A stretch of DNA of 64,000 nucleotides from JBGTFE01 sp049799955 (GCA_049799955.1 JBARIW010000077.1:62001-126000); one strand, 5' to 3'; positions 52,394-63,307 are shown, numbered from the stretch's first letter. Numbers and translations: made by a program. Notes: generated by a model from the sequence alone, not told the origin.

Positions 52394-54348
52394 ACTTTTT
52401 GCTTCAGCCTGCGCGTTATCGCCGCCACGTCCAGAATCAGCACGACGCGCCCGTCGCCGAGCTCGGTCGCGCCGCTGATTCCCGCAACTTGCGCGAGCGG
52501 GTCGTTGATAGCTCTGATAACGATTTCGCTTTGCCCGATTATTTTATCAACCGCGATGCCGACCGCCTGTTTGCCTTCGCCGACGACAAAAGCGTGAAAC
52601 GCGCCGCACGCCTTTTCTTCGAGCGCAAACAGACGCGCGAGCCGGACAATCGGCAGAGCCGCGCCGCGATATTCGATAACTTCGTTATTTTCAAACTTAC
52701 GAACCGCGCCCGGTTCGATTTCGATGACTTCACGAACATTCGACTGCGGAACGGCAAATCGCTCGCGGTCGACAACGACTATAAACGCGTCGGCAATCGC
52801 CAGCGTAAGTGGTAATTGTATCCGAAATTTCGTTCCTTTGTCCGTTTCGGTTTCGAGTTTGATGACGCCGCCAAGCTCTTCGACCGTTCGCCCGACGACA
52901 TCCATCCCGACGCCGCGCCCGCTGGTTTTGTCGGCTTCTTCTCTGGTCGAAAAACCCGGCGCGCAGAGAATTTCGAGCAAAGTCGCTTCGTCCAAATCTT
53001 CATTTGTGTTTAATAATCCGCGTTTTCGCGCTCGTTTGGCGACTTCTTTCCGGTCGATTCCGCGCCCGTCGTCGCTTATTTCAATCTCAATCATTTCGCC
53101 GACGGTCGCCGCGTGAAGCCGGATTTTTCCTTCGGGCGGTTTGCCTTTGGCTTCGCGCGCTTCGGTTTCTTCGATGCCGTGCGAAACGGCGTTTCTGACG
53201 AGATGCAGCAAGGGATTGAGCATTCTTTCGACAAGCAGTTTGTCGATTTCGGTGTTTTCGCCCGTTATTTCAAGCTGAATTTTTTTGCCCGTTTCTCTGG
53301 CTGAATCGCGCACGGCAAACTGCATCCGCTCGAAAATCTCTCCAATCGGAATCATCCGCACGCGCATTACGCCGTCGCGCAAGCTTCGAAGCTGTCGCTC
53401 GATGGCGTGATTAATTTCCTGCAAACTGCGCCATTCGCCGCTCGGCAGTTTATTTTCGATGTGCTTGATTTGTTCGGCGAGCCGGGCGCGGCTGATGACG
53501 AGCTCGCCGACCATCAGCATCAATTCGTCGAGCCGCGACAAATCGACGCGCACGACGTTTGACTGACCGAACAAACCGGATTTTTGAGATTCGGAAGCCT
53601 GCGTTTCTATTTTGAATTCCGTTTCCTGCGCCGCGCTTTCGATTTTCCCGAAACTTATACCGTCGGCTTTCCAATCCTGAAAAACGCTTTCGTCCGCACC
53701 GGTTTCGACGACGAATTCAAAGGCGATTTTGCCGCCTTCACGAACTGCGGGCGTCGACTTTTGAATCGCGCCGATTGACTGAAGGCGCTCGCGCACGCTG
53801 TTGACGTTGATGCCGCGCTCGGCAAACTCGGGCGCAGACGCGAATGTAAAAAGATACTTTGAAGTTTGGGTTGAAGCTTTTTGATTTTGAACCGGTTTGC
53901 TTTCCGGCGGCTGACTGCCTTCGCTCGTTTCCGCATCGGGCGTAAAAGATTCGAGCAAATTTATTTCAGCGCCGATTGGCGGAATTTCGCCGTTTGCGCG
54001 ACGCGCGTTGACGATTTCTTCGAGTTTTTTTGTGCTCTCGATTAAAGCGTTCACGCCTTCTTCGGTGCAATCGGCTTGCCCGTCGCGCAACAGGCGCAGA
54101 TAGCTTTCCATATAATGCGCGAGCGTTTCGGCTGCCGCCACATTTGCCATCGCCGAAATGCCTTTAATCGTATGAAAGCTGCGGAAAAGCTCGTTGAGAA
54201 TGTTTTTTTCGATTGTCCGACCTGCCGCCAGCGCGTCTTCGAGCGCGAGTAAGTTTCGCCTGATGCTGCGCAGATGCTCATCCGATTCGGCGTAGTAATC
54301 GTCGAGAAACTGCTCAAAAAACTGCGCGTTAAATTCACTTTCGGGCAT
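52390..54348 (-). CDS. cheA: Chemotaxis histidine kinase CheA
   Basis: 652 residues. HPt domain with His59 in LFRSFHTIKG, a P2-like insert (about 150-260), dimerisation helices, HATPase (HLVRNAVSHGIE, DDGRGID, TSGRGVGMDVV) and a C-terminal CheW-like regulatory domain. It phosphorylates the CheY and CheB proteins of this operon. No flagellar genes are in view, so output could be pili or another process. Confidence 0.95.
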   Translation of the reverse strand: MPESEFNAQFFEQFLDDYYAESDEHLRSIRRNLLALEDALAAGRTIEKNILNELFRSFHTIKGISAMANVAAAETLAHYMESYLRLLRDGQADCTEEGVNALIESTKKLEEIVNARRANGEIPPIGAEINLLESFTPDAETSEGSQPPESKPVQNQKASTQTSKYLFTFASAPEFAERGINVNSVRERLQSIGAIQKSTPAVREGGKIAFEFVVETGADESVFQDWKADGISFGKIESAAQETEFKIETQASESQKSGLFGQSNVVRVDLSRLDELMLMVGELVISRARLAEQIKHIENKLPSGEWRSLQEINHAIERQLRSLRDGVMRVRMIPIGEIFERMQFAVRDSARETGKKIQLEITGENTEIDKLLVERMLNPLLHLVRNAVSHGIEETEAREAKGKPPEGKIRLHAATVGEMIEIEISDDGRGIDRKEVAKRARKRGLLNTNEDLDEATLLEILCAPGFSTREEADKTSGRGVGMDVVGRTVEELGGVIKLETETDKGTKFRIQLPLTLAIADAFIVVVDRERFAVPQSNVREVIEIEPGAVRKFENNEVIEYRGAALPIVRLARLFALEEKACGAFHAFVVGEGKQAVGIAVDKIIGQSEIVIRAINDPLAQVAGISGATELGDGRVVLILDVAAITRRLKQKV

Positions 54349-54370
54349 AAAGTTGATGGTCGCTTTCGAG

Positions 54371-54742
54371 TTAACCGTTTGCCAGCAATTTGCCGGCTTG
54401 TTCGACCAAATCCTGCGGCGTAAAAGGTTTGGTCAGATAAACGTTCGCGCCCGCGTTCAGAGCCTGCGCGCGGCTCGCTTCATCGCCTCTGGTCGTAACG
54501 ACACAAATCGGAATCCGGCTGTAAACCTGATGCCCGCGCACAAATTCAATGACCTCGATGCCGTGTATGTCCGGCATATTTAAGTCTAAAAACATCAGGC
54601 TCACAGGCGCGAGCGCGAGCCGTTCAATGGCTTCAAGTCCATTGTTCGCCTCCTCAAACTCGACATCGCGCAAGCCTCTCAGCGACGAAATCATCATTCG
54701 CCTAATCGTCGGTGAATCGTCGACCACCAGAATTCTTTTCAT
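54371..54742 (-). CDS. cheY: CheY-like response regulator (first gene of operon)
   Basis: 123-residue receiver: VVDDSPTIRR, phosphorylated Asp in MFLDLNMPDIHG (about 54), VVTTRGDE and YLTKPFTPQ. It starts the chemotaxis operon, 22 nt before cheA. The probable output regulator of CheA. Confidence 0.92.
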   Translation of the reverse strand: MKRILVVDDSPTIRRMMISSLRGLRDVEFEEANNGLEAIERLALAPVSLMFLDLNMPDIHGIEVIEFVRGHQVYSRIPICVVTTRGDEASRAQALNAGANVYLTKPFTPQDLVEQAGKLLANG

Positions 54743-55075
54743 GAGCTTGTATACTTATCCAAAACGAAACTTCGGCGGCTCTTTACCTGTAAAAATGAAG
54801 ATAAAAAACTTTTTTAAGTAAAGAATTTTAACATTAGGGCTTTATTTTAACAACTCTTATATTTTGACGAAATACGCCTCTGAAGCTTTGTCTTAGACCG
54901 AACGTATTTCTCGCAAAACCGTTTACACAGCCGCAGGCGTGCCCGTCATACGCCGGCGCAAAATGAGAAATGGTCGGCGAGTTTGGATGTTCTGAATTGT
55001 TGTCGGATAATATCAATTATCCGGAGAGAACGGTTTCAGCCGTTCAGATTTTTGTTATTTGCCCGGGGTAAATTC
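54743..55075. other. Divergent region between the chemotaxis operon and thioredoxin
   Basis: 333 bp. A 60-codon minus-strand frame (54834-55016) lacks a ribosome-binding site and is not called. No clear promoter pair was identified. Confidence 0.3.
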
Positions 55076-55519
55076 ATGAACACAAACGTCAATGCTCAGA
55101 TTATTAGCTGCCCGAAATGCGGCGCAAAAAATCGGATTGTTCCCGGCGGGCGCGGCGAGCCGGTTTGCGGGCGGTGCAAAACATCTTTAACTGCTGAAGC
55201 TCATCCGGTTATTATTACCGACCAAAACTTTGCCGGAGAAGTCGAGCGATCACCGCTGCCTGTTTTGATAGATTTTTGGGCGGCGTGGTGCGGACCGTGC
55301 CGGATAATTGCGCCCACTATCGAACAACTGGCAAAAGAATTGAGCGGAAAGGTGCGCGTCGGTAAACTCGACGTTGACGCAAATCAAATGACGGCAGGAC
55401 GATTTCATGTCCGGAGCATTCCGACCTTGCTTATTCTGAAAAGTGGAAAAGAAGTTGAACGCATCGTCGGCGTCCAGTCAAGGGAATACATTTTGCAGCG
55501 TTTGAAGGCGTATCTCTAA
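55076..55519 (+). CDS. trxC: Thioredoxin 2 (TrxC-like) with N-terminal zinc ribbon
   Basis: 147 residues from the ATG at 55076; a longer frame from 54983 was rejected. The N-terminus has two Cys pairs (CPKCGAKN, CGRCKTS) forming a zinc ribbon as in TrxC. The thioredoxin fold follows with WAAWCGPCR and the cis-Pro RSIPTLL. It reduces disulfides in the cytoplasm. A strong terminator follows. Confidence 0.94.
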   Translation: MNTNVNAQIISCPKCGAKNRIVPGGRGEPVCGRCKTSLTAEAHPVIITDQNFAGEVERSPLPVLIDFWAAWCGPCRIIAPTIEQLAKELSGKVRVGKLDVDANQMTAGRFHVRSIPTLLILKSGKEVERIVGVQSREYILQRLKAYL

Positions 55520-55546
55520 ATTTTAATCAATGAAACGTTCGAAGTT

Positions 55547-55584
55547 AAAAGGTCTTAATTCAGCTAGAATTAAGACCTTTTATA
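55547..55584. terminator. Strong bidirectional terminator after thioredoxin
   Basis: A perfect 15-bp stem (55547-55561 with 55567-55581) around a 5-nt loop ends in TTTT on plus; A-run on the other side suits the convergent gene. Confidence 0.92.
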
Positions 55585-55605
55585 TTTAATTCGTCCTTGT
55601 TGCAT

Positions 55606-58600
55606 TTAAGGAACAAAAGCATTCGGAACAGGCACATCGCCACTTTGACCGAAGGTCTGAATCAGAGTTCCAGCCGTTGTTCTCTGGACATACCAAGTCG
55701 ATTGCGATGGACGAAAAACCGTCGCATCAAACCGCCCGTCGCCGTCGTAATCTCCCGGCGCAGGCACATCTCCGTTTGTTCCAAAGGGAAATGAATAATA
55801 GCTGAAATCATTGCTTCGAAGGATAAGCCATTCTCCCGAAGATGGTCTGTAGATTGCTACATCCGCCTTACCATCACCTGTGTAATCGCCCTGAACGGGT
55901 TTGTCCAAACTGTTTCCGAATTGGAAAGCAACAACGCTATTGTTTGAGCTTTGCTGAATCCACCATTCGCCGACCGATGCTCTCCAAATCGCAATATCAG
56001 CCTTTCCGTCTCCGTCGTAATCGGCTACTGCCGGAACATCTCCGTTTGCTCCAAACTGCTGAATCGTAAACCCGCCGTCAGAAGAACGACGAATATACCA
56101 TGTCGTATCGGACGGGCGAAACACTACCGAATCGGCTTTCCCGTCGCCGTCGAAATCTCCTATGGCAGGAATATCACCGTTTGTTCCGAACGGATACGAG
56201 TAATAGCTTCCGTCTTCACTTCGCAGAATAAACCACTCGCCTGAGACAGGACGAAAGACGGCAATATCGGCGCGTCCGTCGCCGGTGTAATCCCCCGGAA
56301 CGAGTTTATCAGCAGAATTACCAAACTGAGCGGCATAGTTTCCGCTGTCGGAGCTTCTCGAATACCACCATTCTCCGGCACTCGGGCGAAAGATTGAAAT
56401 GTCCGTTTTGCCGTCGCCGTCAAAATCGAAAGGCGCGCGGAGATGAGGAACCAGCGTTATTCTGGCAAGGCTTGGACGCGCTGCGTTTCCGATAACGGAG
56501 AAATCACCGCCGACAAGGATTTTCCCGTCCGCCTGACTGGCGATGTCATAGACTGTGGAATCTGCGCCCGTCGGGAAGAAAAGCAAATCGAGCGTGCCGT
56601 TAGATGTAAACCGCACGAAATTTTTTCCGGCTGTGCCGTTGACGGCGGAAAATGTTCCGCCGACGATAATATTTTCATCAGGCGACTGAAACATAGTCGC
56701 GGCGCTTCCGGTAAAAGTTGCCGATTGAAAACTGCCGTCCGCGCTTCCGTCGATGTTGCGTCTTGTAAGCGTAGTTGCAGTCAGAGCTAAATATTTTCCG
56801 TCCGTTTGGCGAATTATCCGTCTGACGCTCGAAATAGTTCCGGCATTAAAAGTCGTGTCCAGAGTGCCGTCGGAATTTAAGCGGGCAAAATTTTGTCGAT
56901 TAAAGCCGTTTACTCCGTTAAAAGTTCCGCCGACTACAATTTTTCCGTCGGGTTGAACCAAAACAGGGTTTACCGTACCGGAGCCGAAAATCGGGCTAAA
57001 AGAAGTATCGAGCCCTCCGTCCGCATTTAATTTTGCCAAAGCGGATTGGTTAATGCCGTTGACCGAAGAAAAGCTTCCGCCGATGAGAAATTTTCCGTCT
57101 GCTAAAAGTATGATTGAAAGAACCGCCGAGCTAACGTCGGGATTGAATGTGTTATCCAAACTTCCGTCGGAATTCAGACGCGCGATATGATTTCTGGCTA
57201 CACCGTTATAAGTCGTAAAACCGCCGCCGACTAAAATTTTTCCGTCCGACTGTAAAGCAAATACATTCGGCGTTCCGTTCAATCCGCTACCCGGGTCAAA
57301 TGTCGTATCAAGATTTCCGTCGGGATTCAAAACCGCGATTTTATTTCTAAATACTCCATTAATCCGGTTAAAATCACCGCCGACGAGTAATTTTCCGCTA
57401 GGCTGAATCGCTATATCCGTAACAATTCCCTTGACGCCCGGCGCCGGATTAAACGATGTATCCAGACTTCCATCCGAATTCAGCCGCCTGTATCTCAACT
57501 CATTCGACAATTCGCCGAAAGACAAAACGCGGTTTGAGCCGTCTATAGTCCAGTTTTCGATATTCTCTAAATAGGCAGGCGAATTATATGTATTATCCAA
57601 ACTTCCGTTCGAATTCAGACGATAAAACCGGGTTTCGATAGTATTAGTAAAACTTAAGATAAATTGCCCGTTCGACAAAATTTTAACTCTGTCGCCGCTG
57701 ACTGCCGGGGAAAAATCAGAATCGACATTTCCGGCTGGCAGCAACCTGACTACGCCCGGACTGTTTACGCCGTTTACAGTTGAAAATCTACCGGCGGCGA
57801 TAATGCTTCCATCCGGCTGAACGTCAAAATCACTAATCGACGTTCCGCTAAACTTAGGATAGGTAAAAGTCGGAGCTTCAAAAGTATTATCACGAGTTCC
57901 GTCCGAATTATAACGATAAAGATAAGCGTTGCTTATAGTAAAGGCAACGCCGCCGCCGATAAGAATTTTTCCGTCCGGGAGCAGGTAAACTCTGCTCATA
58001 TATGTCCGGGACGAAGTAACAATTTCCGTAAAAGAGATGTCAAAGCTTCCATCGGAATTCAGGCGGTGAAGAAAGTCATTTGCGCGACCGCCTGAAGATA
58101 CAGTCCGTTTGACCAGAATTTTCCCGTCCGGCTGAATCGCCTCGACGACTGCGGAGGAAGAACTGTCTCCGCCGGTCGGAGCAAAAGGCGATGTAAAAGA
58201 TGCGTCGGTGCTTCCGTCGGCATTTACTCTGATAATATCGGCTACATAATTTTGAGTCGGGCTGGGCAGATAACCGGCAATGACGATTTTTCCGTCAGGC
58301 TGAACCGATGCGTTTTTCAGGAGAAATGAATCGCACGCGGAGCAGTTAAATGAAGGGTCGATAGTTCCGTCAGCATTTACGCGTTTGATGTAGCTGTTTG
58401 TCGGATAATTGCTGACGCCGCCAAAAAAATTCCCTAATATAATTATTTTCCCGTCCGGCTGCAACGCGATGTTTCCCGTAATGCCGGACACAATATCTCT
58501 TGTTAACGAGGCGTTAAAGCTTAAATCTACGCTCTGGCTTTGCGCGTGAACATTTATACCGGGCAAACCTGTTAAAAAAATTATAAAGGCTGCGGTAAGG

Positions 58601-58635
58601 GTTAAGGTTCTAAAAATTGGTAAAGTGAAATTCAT
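55606..58635 (-). CDS. Large secreted delta-60 / FG-GAP (VCBS) repeat protein
   Basis: 1009 residues from the ATG at 58635; the 61 extra upstream residues of the open frame do not look like a signal. From the chosen start there is a clear signal peptide (residues 1-32). About 12 delta-60 repeats follow (pattern LNSDGSLDTSFNP... IQPDGKILVGG), likely a beta-propeller of about 700 residues. Seven FG-GAP/VCBS units of about 45 residues (DFDGDGKTDISIFRPS, GEWW, QFG) finish it. Probably cell-surface or secreted adhesion-like. No enzyme motif is seen. Confidence 0.85.
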   Translation of the reverse strand: MNFTLPIFRTLTLTAAFIIFLTGLPGINVHAQSQSVDLSFNASLTRDIVSGITGNIALQPDGKIIILGNFFGGVSNYPTNSYIKRVNADGTIDPSFNCSACDSFLLKNASVQPDGKIVIAGYLPSPTQNYVADIIRVNADGSTDASFTSPFAPTGGDSSSSAVVEAIQPDGKILVKRTVSSGGRANDFLHRLNSDGSFDISFTEIVTSSRTYMSRVYLLPDGKILIGGGVAFTISNAYLYRYNSDGTRDNTFEAPTFTYPKFSGTSISDFDVQPDGSIIAAGRFSTVNGVNSPGVVRLLPAGNVDSDFSPAVSGDRVKILSNGQFILSFTNTIETRFYRLNSNGSLDNTYNSPAYLENIENWTIDGSNRVLSFGELSNELRYRRLNSDGSLDTSFNPAPGVKGIVTDIAIQPSGKLLVGGDFNRINGVFRNKIAVLNPDGNLDTTFDPGSGLNGTPNVFALQSDGKILVGGGFTTYNGVARNHIARLNSDGSLDNTFNPDVSSAVLSIILLADGKFLIGGSFSSVNGINQSALAKLNADGGLDTSFSPIFGSGTVNPVLVQPDGKIVVGGTFNGVNGFNRQNFARLNSDGTLDTTFNAGTISSVRRIIRQTDGKYLALTATTLTRRNIDGSADGSFQSATFTGSAATMFQSPDENIIVGGTFSAVNGTAGKNFVRFTSNGTLDLLFFPTGADSTVYDIASQADGKILVGGDFSVIGNAARPSLARITLVPHLRAPFDFDGDGKTDISIFRPSAGEWWYSRSSDSGNYAAQFGNSADKLVPGDYTGDGRADIAVFRPVSGEWFILRSEDGSYYSYPFGTNGDIPAIGDFDGDGKADSVVFRPSDTTWYIRRSSDGGFTIQQFGANGDVPAVADYDGDGKADIAIWRASVGEWWIQQSSNNSVVAFQFGNSLDKPVQGDYTGDGKADVAIYRPSSGEWLILRSNDFSYYSFPFGTNGDVPAPGDYDGDGRFDATVFRPSQSTWYVQRTTAGTLIQTFGQSGDVPVPNAFVP

Positions 58636-59132
58636 TTGTATAATCATCCGAAAAATCTGAAAACGATATCTACTGCGGTTTTGTTTGCGTTTGATGTTTA
58701 AAAGCGCCCATAAAATACGATTAATTTTCAAGCCCGACAAATATTCCAGATTACAGAAAAAGTATTCCCGTAACAAATAATTTTTCCTCAAAAACAGTAT
58801 AAACTTCCTAAATCTCATAAGTCATAAATTTATGTTTAAAAACCTTAAATTATTCTAAAATGTTCGGTACATGAAGATATTCCCTTGCTGTGAGGAAAAA
58901 TGCCCCGCATACGGCGGACAGGTGCGGCAAATTTACCCATTAAATGTCTGTGATTAGCCGGATTTCCTTATTTCAAGCCTTTTTATAATGGTATGACAGT
59001 TGCTTTCCGTAATTTAGTTCAGAGCCCCGCAATCTGAATTAATACTAGTTAAATTTAGCAGTTCAGGATTGTCTCCGTCTTAAAAACCGGCGGGGTTTTT
59101 ACCTCACATCCTCAATTTTCATTCCGATACAG
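58636..59132. other. Intergenic region before the large hybrid kinase
   Basis: About 500 bp between divergent genes. Only AAAAACC/GGTTTTT (about 59083-59101) stands out, a short hairpin with T-run just before the kinase gene. It could be an attenuator. No ORF of note. Confidence 0.4.
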
Positions 59133-62100
59133 ATGATTATCAGCGCAGAACAAAAGCCGGAGATTACCGGTTCGATAAAGATTAATTTGTTATTTTGCCG
59201 TGTTTCCGCCGCTTTACTTTCAGGCGCGATTGTCTCGGTAATAGGCAGTCTCGTCCTCATCGGCTGGCTGTTTGAAGTCGATTTTCTTAAACGCCTGATT
59301 CCCGGTTATGTTTTTATGAATCCGACAGTAGCTGTCGCGTTAATTTTATCGAGCATTTCTCTGTGGCTGATGCAAAGCCGGAAGACAGCGACGATTCGCC
59401 TTGCCAAAGCGCTTGCTGTCATAATCGCCTTAATCGGCGTGCTTAAATTGTGCGCGATTGCCGGTTTTTTCGATACCGGCATCGACCGGATACTTTTCCG
59501 CAGCCAGCAGTTCGATACGGTTACGGGACGATTAAATCAGATGTCGCCGAATACGGGGCTGAATCTTTTGCTTTTCGGCGCGGCTCTTCTGCTGCTCAAC
59601 TCGAAACGGCGAAATTTATTTCCCTCGCAATATCTGGTGATTGTCGTGATTTTGACTACATTTCTGTCGATAATCGGATATTTCTACGGCGCGAAAGCTT
59701 TTTTTGCAGTCGTTTCCTTCAACCTGATGGCGCTTCACACCGCCGTTTTATTTTTTACGCTTGCGGTCGGGCTGCTTTTATCGAGACCCGAACAGGGATT
59801 AATAAAGGATTTGCTCAGCCGTGAAGCGGGCGGAGAAATGGCGCGGCGTTTATTTCCTCTGGTTATTGTCATTCCGGCAATTTTAGGCTTTTTGGAATTA
59901 CAAGGCGAGAAGCGGAATCTCTATCAAATCGAAATGGGAAACGCGATGCTTGTCGTCGCCATCATCTTCATTCTCGGTAAGATTATCTTAAACAACGCCG
60001 GTTCGATGAATCTGGCGGCTTCCAGACGCAGGCAAACGGAAGAATTAATGCGGCAGTCAGAAGAGAAATATCGAAATATTCTGGGAAACATCGAAGAAGG
60101 ATATTTTGAAATCGATTTGAACGGAAATCTCACTTTTTTTAACGATGCTTTGTGCCCGATTCTCGGCTATAGCGCAAATCAAGCGCAGGGAATAAATTAC
60201 CGGCAATACGTTGACGGCGCGAACGGGAGAAAACTGCTTTTCAATCTGTTAAAAATTTTCAAAACAGGTCTGCCAATCAGCCATCTCGATTGGGAAATTA
60301 TCCGCAGCGATAATACGCGGGGATTTGTCGAATCATCGATTTCGCTGATACGCGATATTTCCGGAGAGCCGACCGGATTTCGCGGGCTTGTCCGTGATGT
60401 TACGGGGCGCAAACGGGCGGAAATCGAATCAAAGGTTATCTCCGAGATAATTCAGGGCGTAACGACGACTTCGAATCTAGACGAGCTTTTCATAATTATT
60501 TATCAATCGCTTAAAAAAGTGCTTTACGCGGAGAATTGCTTTGTCGCGCTTTACGACAAAAAAACCGAGCTGCTCAATATGCGCTTTTTCGTCGATAAAT
60601 ACGACACGCCGCCGCCGCCGTTTAAGCTTGGCAGACAAAAAACCGCGTATGTTTTCCGGCACGGCTGCCCGATACTTATGAACCACGAGATGGTTCGTGA
60701 GCTTACCGAACAGGGCGAGATTGAACCTGTCGGAACTGCGCCCGCAATGTGGCTCGGCGTGCCGCTCAGAACTCCGAAAGAGATTACCGGCGTTCTGGTC
60801 GTTCAGCATTACGAAGATGAAAACGCTTATTCTCAGCGCGACCTCGACTTTCTCACTTCGGTCGGAAACCAGATTGCGCTGGCTATCGAGCGCAAACGCG
60901 ACGAAGAAAAATTGAGAAGCAGTGAAATGCGTCTTGCCGAAGCGCAGCGGATTGCCCGAATCGGCAGCTTTCAGGTCGAACTCGCCACCGGCTATGTCGA
61001 ATGGTCTGACGAAATGTGGCGCATCTTCGGGCTTGAGCCGGGTGAAAACGGTTTGAGTTTGGAAGATTATATCAGCCACGTTCATCCCGACGACCGCGCA
61101 TTTGTCAGGAGCAGTATCGAAAAATCAAACCGGGATAAAAAGGTGTATGATTTTCACCACCGCATTATTCGACCTGACGGAGAGATGCGAGTTATTAACA
61201 ACAGCGGAAAATTCATCTTTAATGAAGAAGGAACGCCGGTCAAGATAACCGGCATCCATCAGGACATTACCGAACAGGACGAAATGGAGAAAGAGCTGCG
61301 TATCGCCCGCGACGCGGCGCTCGAATCCGTCAGGCTGAAATCGGAGTTTCTCGCCAATATGAGCCACGAAATCCGTACGCCTATGAACGGCGTTATCGGC
61401 ATGACCGGGCTTCTGCTGGACACGGATTTGTCCGAACGCCAGCAGGAATACACCAAAGCCATCGAGACGAGCGCCGACGCGCTTTTGACAATCATCGACG
61501 ACATTCTGGATTTTTCGAAAATCGAAGCCGGACAGCTTCGTTTTGAAACAATCGATTTTGATTTGCGCGAAACCGTCGAAATGCCCGTCGAAATGCTTGC
61601 CGAGCGCGCGCAGGCTAAAAACATCGAGATTGCTTCGCTCGTCTACCGGGAAGTGCCGACGGATTTGCGCGGCGACCCGGGCAGGCTTCGGCAGATTCTG
61701 ACGAATCTCATCGGCAACGCCGTCAAATTTACGCAGAAAGGCGAGGTCGTCGTTCGCGTGAGAAAAGAATCGGAAACGAAAAAACACGTCGTCGTGCGTT
61801 TTGAAATTAAAGATACGGGCATCGGCATTGCCGAAGACGCGCAGCGAAAATTATTTAGCGCTTTCGTTCAGGCTGACGGCTCGACGACGCGTAAATACGG
61901 CGGAACGGGTTTGGGACTGGCAATCTCGAAACAGCTCGTCGAGCTGATGGGCGGCGAAATCGGCGTCGAAAGCGCGGCGGGCGAAGGCTCGACTTTCTGG
62001 TTTACGGCGCGGTTTGAAAAACAGCTTGCGCCGGTGGTAAAAGAACTGCCCGCGAGCGCGGCGAATCTTGACGGAATGCGCGTGCTGATTGTCGATGACA

Positions 62101-63293
62101 ACGAAACCAACCGCAAAATTCTTCTTCATCAAACCGCTTCGTGGGGAATGAACGGCGTTGAAGCCGAATCGGGCGCGCAGGCGCTGGAATTATTAAGCGC
62201 TTCGGAAAAGCCCTTCGATATTGCGATTCTCGATTTGATGATGCCGGAAATGGACGGCTTCGAGCTGGCTCGCGCCATAAAAAACGATTCAAAAATTTCG
62301 CGGACGCGGCTTCTTCTTCTGCCTTCTTTCGGAAAAATCGGTTATGACGAGCTTGCCCGCGAAATCGGGATTGCCGCTTACCTGCAAAAACCCGTGCGCC
62401 AGTCTCAGCTTTACAACTGCCTCGTCAAACTTATAACCGGAAAGCCCGTCAACGCCGGCAATAACGGCTCGCCGCGCCGAATCGCGCCGAATTCTTCGCG
62501 CCGCGCCGAAAATAATGCCGCGACTTCGAAAATTCGTATTCTGATAGCCGAAGACAATGCGATTAACCGCGAAGTGGCGCTCAGCCAATTACAGAGTCTG
62601 GGTTATTTGCCCGACACGGCAATGAACGGATTGGAAGCGGTCGAGGCGCTTAAAAATCAAAAATACGACGTTGTTTTGATGGACTGCCAGATGCCGGAAA
62701 TGGACGGATTCGAAGCGACCGCCGAGATTCGCCGTCTTGAAAACAACTCGAACAACACGCCGATTATTGCGATGACCGCAAACGCTCTGGAAGGCGACCG
62801 CGAAAAATGTCTCGCCGCCGGAATGAACGATTATCTGAGCAAGCCCGTCAAAATAGAAACGCTCCGCAAAATGCTCGAACGCTGGACTTCTCCCGCGAAC
62901 GAACCGGCAAAAGAAACGCCGGAAAAAGCGGAGACGAAGAAAGATTTGCTTGAAGCCATCGACGTTTCGGTTCTTAACGGTTACAGAGCTTTGCAGCAGC
63001 CGGGCAAGCCTGATTTGGTCGAAAAATTAATTAATTTGTTTATCGAAGGCGCGGACAAAAATTTATCGTCTCTCAGAGCATCGGTTACAAACGGAAACAC
63101 CGAGGCGATTAAAAGAGGAGCGCACAGCATCAAAGGAAGTGCCGGAAATATCGGCGCGCGGCAGATGGCTGCGCTTTGCCTTGAGCTTGAGCAAAAGGCG
63201 CATCTCGGCGACGAAGCCGAAAGTTTGGTTTCACAGTTGGAAGTTGGATTTAAGCATGTTTCCGAAGTTTTAAACGGGATGCGGCAGAAATAA
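59133..63293 (+). CDS. Membrane hybrid histidine kinase (7TM-PAS-GAF-PAS-HK-REC-REC-HPt)
   Basis: 1386 residues. About seven membrane helices (25-290), PAS (about 310-430), GAF (about 440-590) and a second PAS (about 600-710) precede HisKA with His745 (NMSHEIRTPMNG). HATPase (about 790-960), a receiver with Asp1034, a second receiver with Asp1184 and an HPt with His1331 (GAHSIKGSAGN) follow. It contains a full His-Asp-His phosphorelay. The REC1 switch region (LLPSFGKIG) is atypical. The PilZ-REC gene follows 14 nt later and is a likely output. Confidence 0.94.
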   Translation: MIISAEQKPEITGSIKINLLFCRVSAALLSGAIVSVIGSLVLIGWLFEVDFLKRLIPGYVFMNPTVAVALILSSISLWLMQSRKTATIRLAKALAVIIALIGVLKLCAIAGFFDTGIDRILFRSQQFDTVTGRLNQMSPNTGLNLLLFGAALLLLNSKRRNLFPSQYLVIVVILTTFLSIIGYFYGAKAFFAVVSFNLMALHTAVLFFTLAVGLLLSRPEQGLIKDLLSREAGGEMARRLFPLVIVIPAILGFLELQGEKRNLYQIEMGNAMLVVAIIFILGKIILNNAGSMNLAASRRRQTEELMRQSEEKYRNILGNIEEGYFEIDLNGNLTFFNDALCPILGYSANQAQGINYRQYVDGANGRKLLFNLLKIFKTGLPISHLDWEIIRSDNTRGFVESSISLIRDISGEPTGFRGLVRDVTGRKRAEIESKVISEIIQGVTTTSNLDELFIIIYQSLKKVLYAENCFVALYDKKTELLNMRFFVDKYDTPPPPFKLGRQKTAYVFRHGCPILMNHEMVRELTEQGEIEPVGTAPAMWLGVPLRTPKEITGVLVVQHYEDENAYSQRDLDFLTSVGNQIALAIERKRDEEKLRSSEMRLAEAQRIARIGSFQVELATGYVEWSDEMWRIFGLEPGENGLSLEDYISHVHPDDRAFVRSSIEKSNRDKKVYDFHHRIIRPDGEMRVINNSGKFIFNEEGTPVKITGIHQDITEQDEMEKELRIARDAALESVRLKSEFLANMSHEIRTPMNGVIGMTGLLLDTDLSERQQEYTKAIETSADALLTIIDDILDFSKIEAGQLRFETIDFDLRETVEMPVEMLAERAQAKNIEIASLVYREVPTDLRGDPGRLRQILTNLIGNAVKFTQKGEVVVRVRKESETKKHVVVRFEIKDTGIGIAEDAQRKLFSAFVQADGSTTRKYGGTGLGLAISKQLVELMGGEIGVESAAGEGSTFWFTARFEKQLAPVVKELPASAANLDGMRVLIVDDNETNRKILLHQTASWGMNGVEAESGAQALELLSASEKPFDIAILDLMMPEMDGFELARAIKNDSKISRTRLLLLPSFGKIGYDELAREIGIAAYLQKPVRQSQLYNCLVKLITGKPVNAGNNGSPRRIAPNSSRRAENNAATSKIRILIAEDNAINREVALSQLQSLGYLPDTAMNGLEAVEALKNQKYDVVLMDCQMPEMDGFEATAEIRRLENNSNNTPIIAMTANALEGDREKCLAAGMNDYLSKPVKIETLRKMLERWTSPANEPAKETPEKAETKKDLLEAIDVSVLNGYRALQQPGKPDLVEKLINLFIEGADKNLSSLRASVTNGNTEAIKRGAHSIKGSAGNIGARQMAALCLELEQKAHLGDEAESLVSQLEVGFKHVSEVLNGMRQK

Positions 63294-63307
63294 AGGAAAA
63301 GATTTTT

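Noticed and set aside
54834..55016. 60-codon minus-strand frame upstream of thioredoxin
   Set aside because: No ribosome-binding site or recognised similarity; likely chance.
58880..59060. A riboswitch upstream of the large hybrid kinase
   Set aside because: I could not match it to a known aptamer core; only a short A/T hairpin near 59083-59101 is evident.
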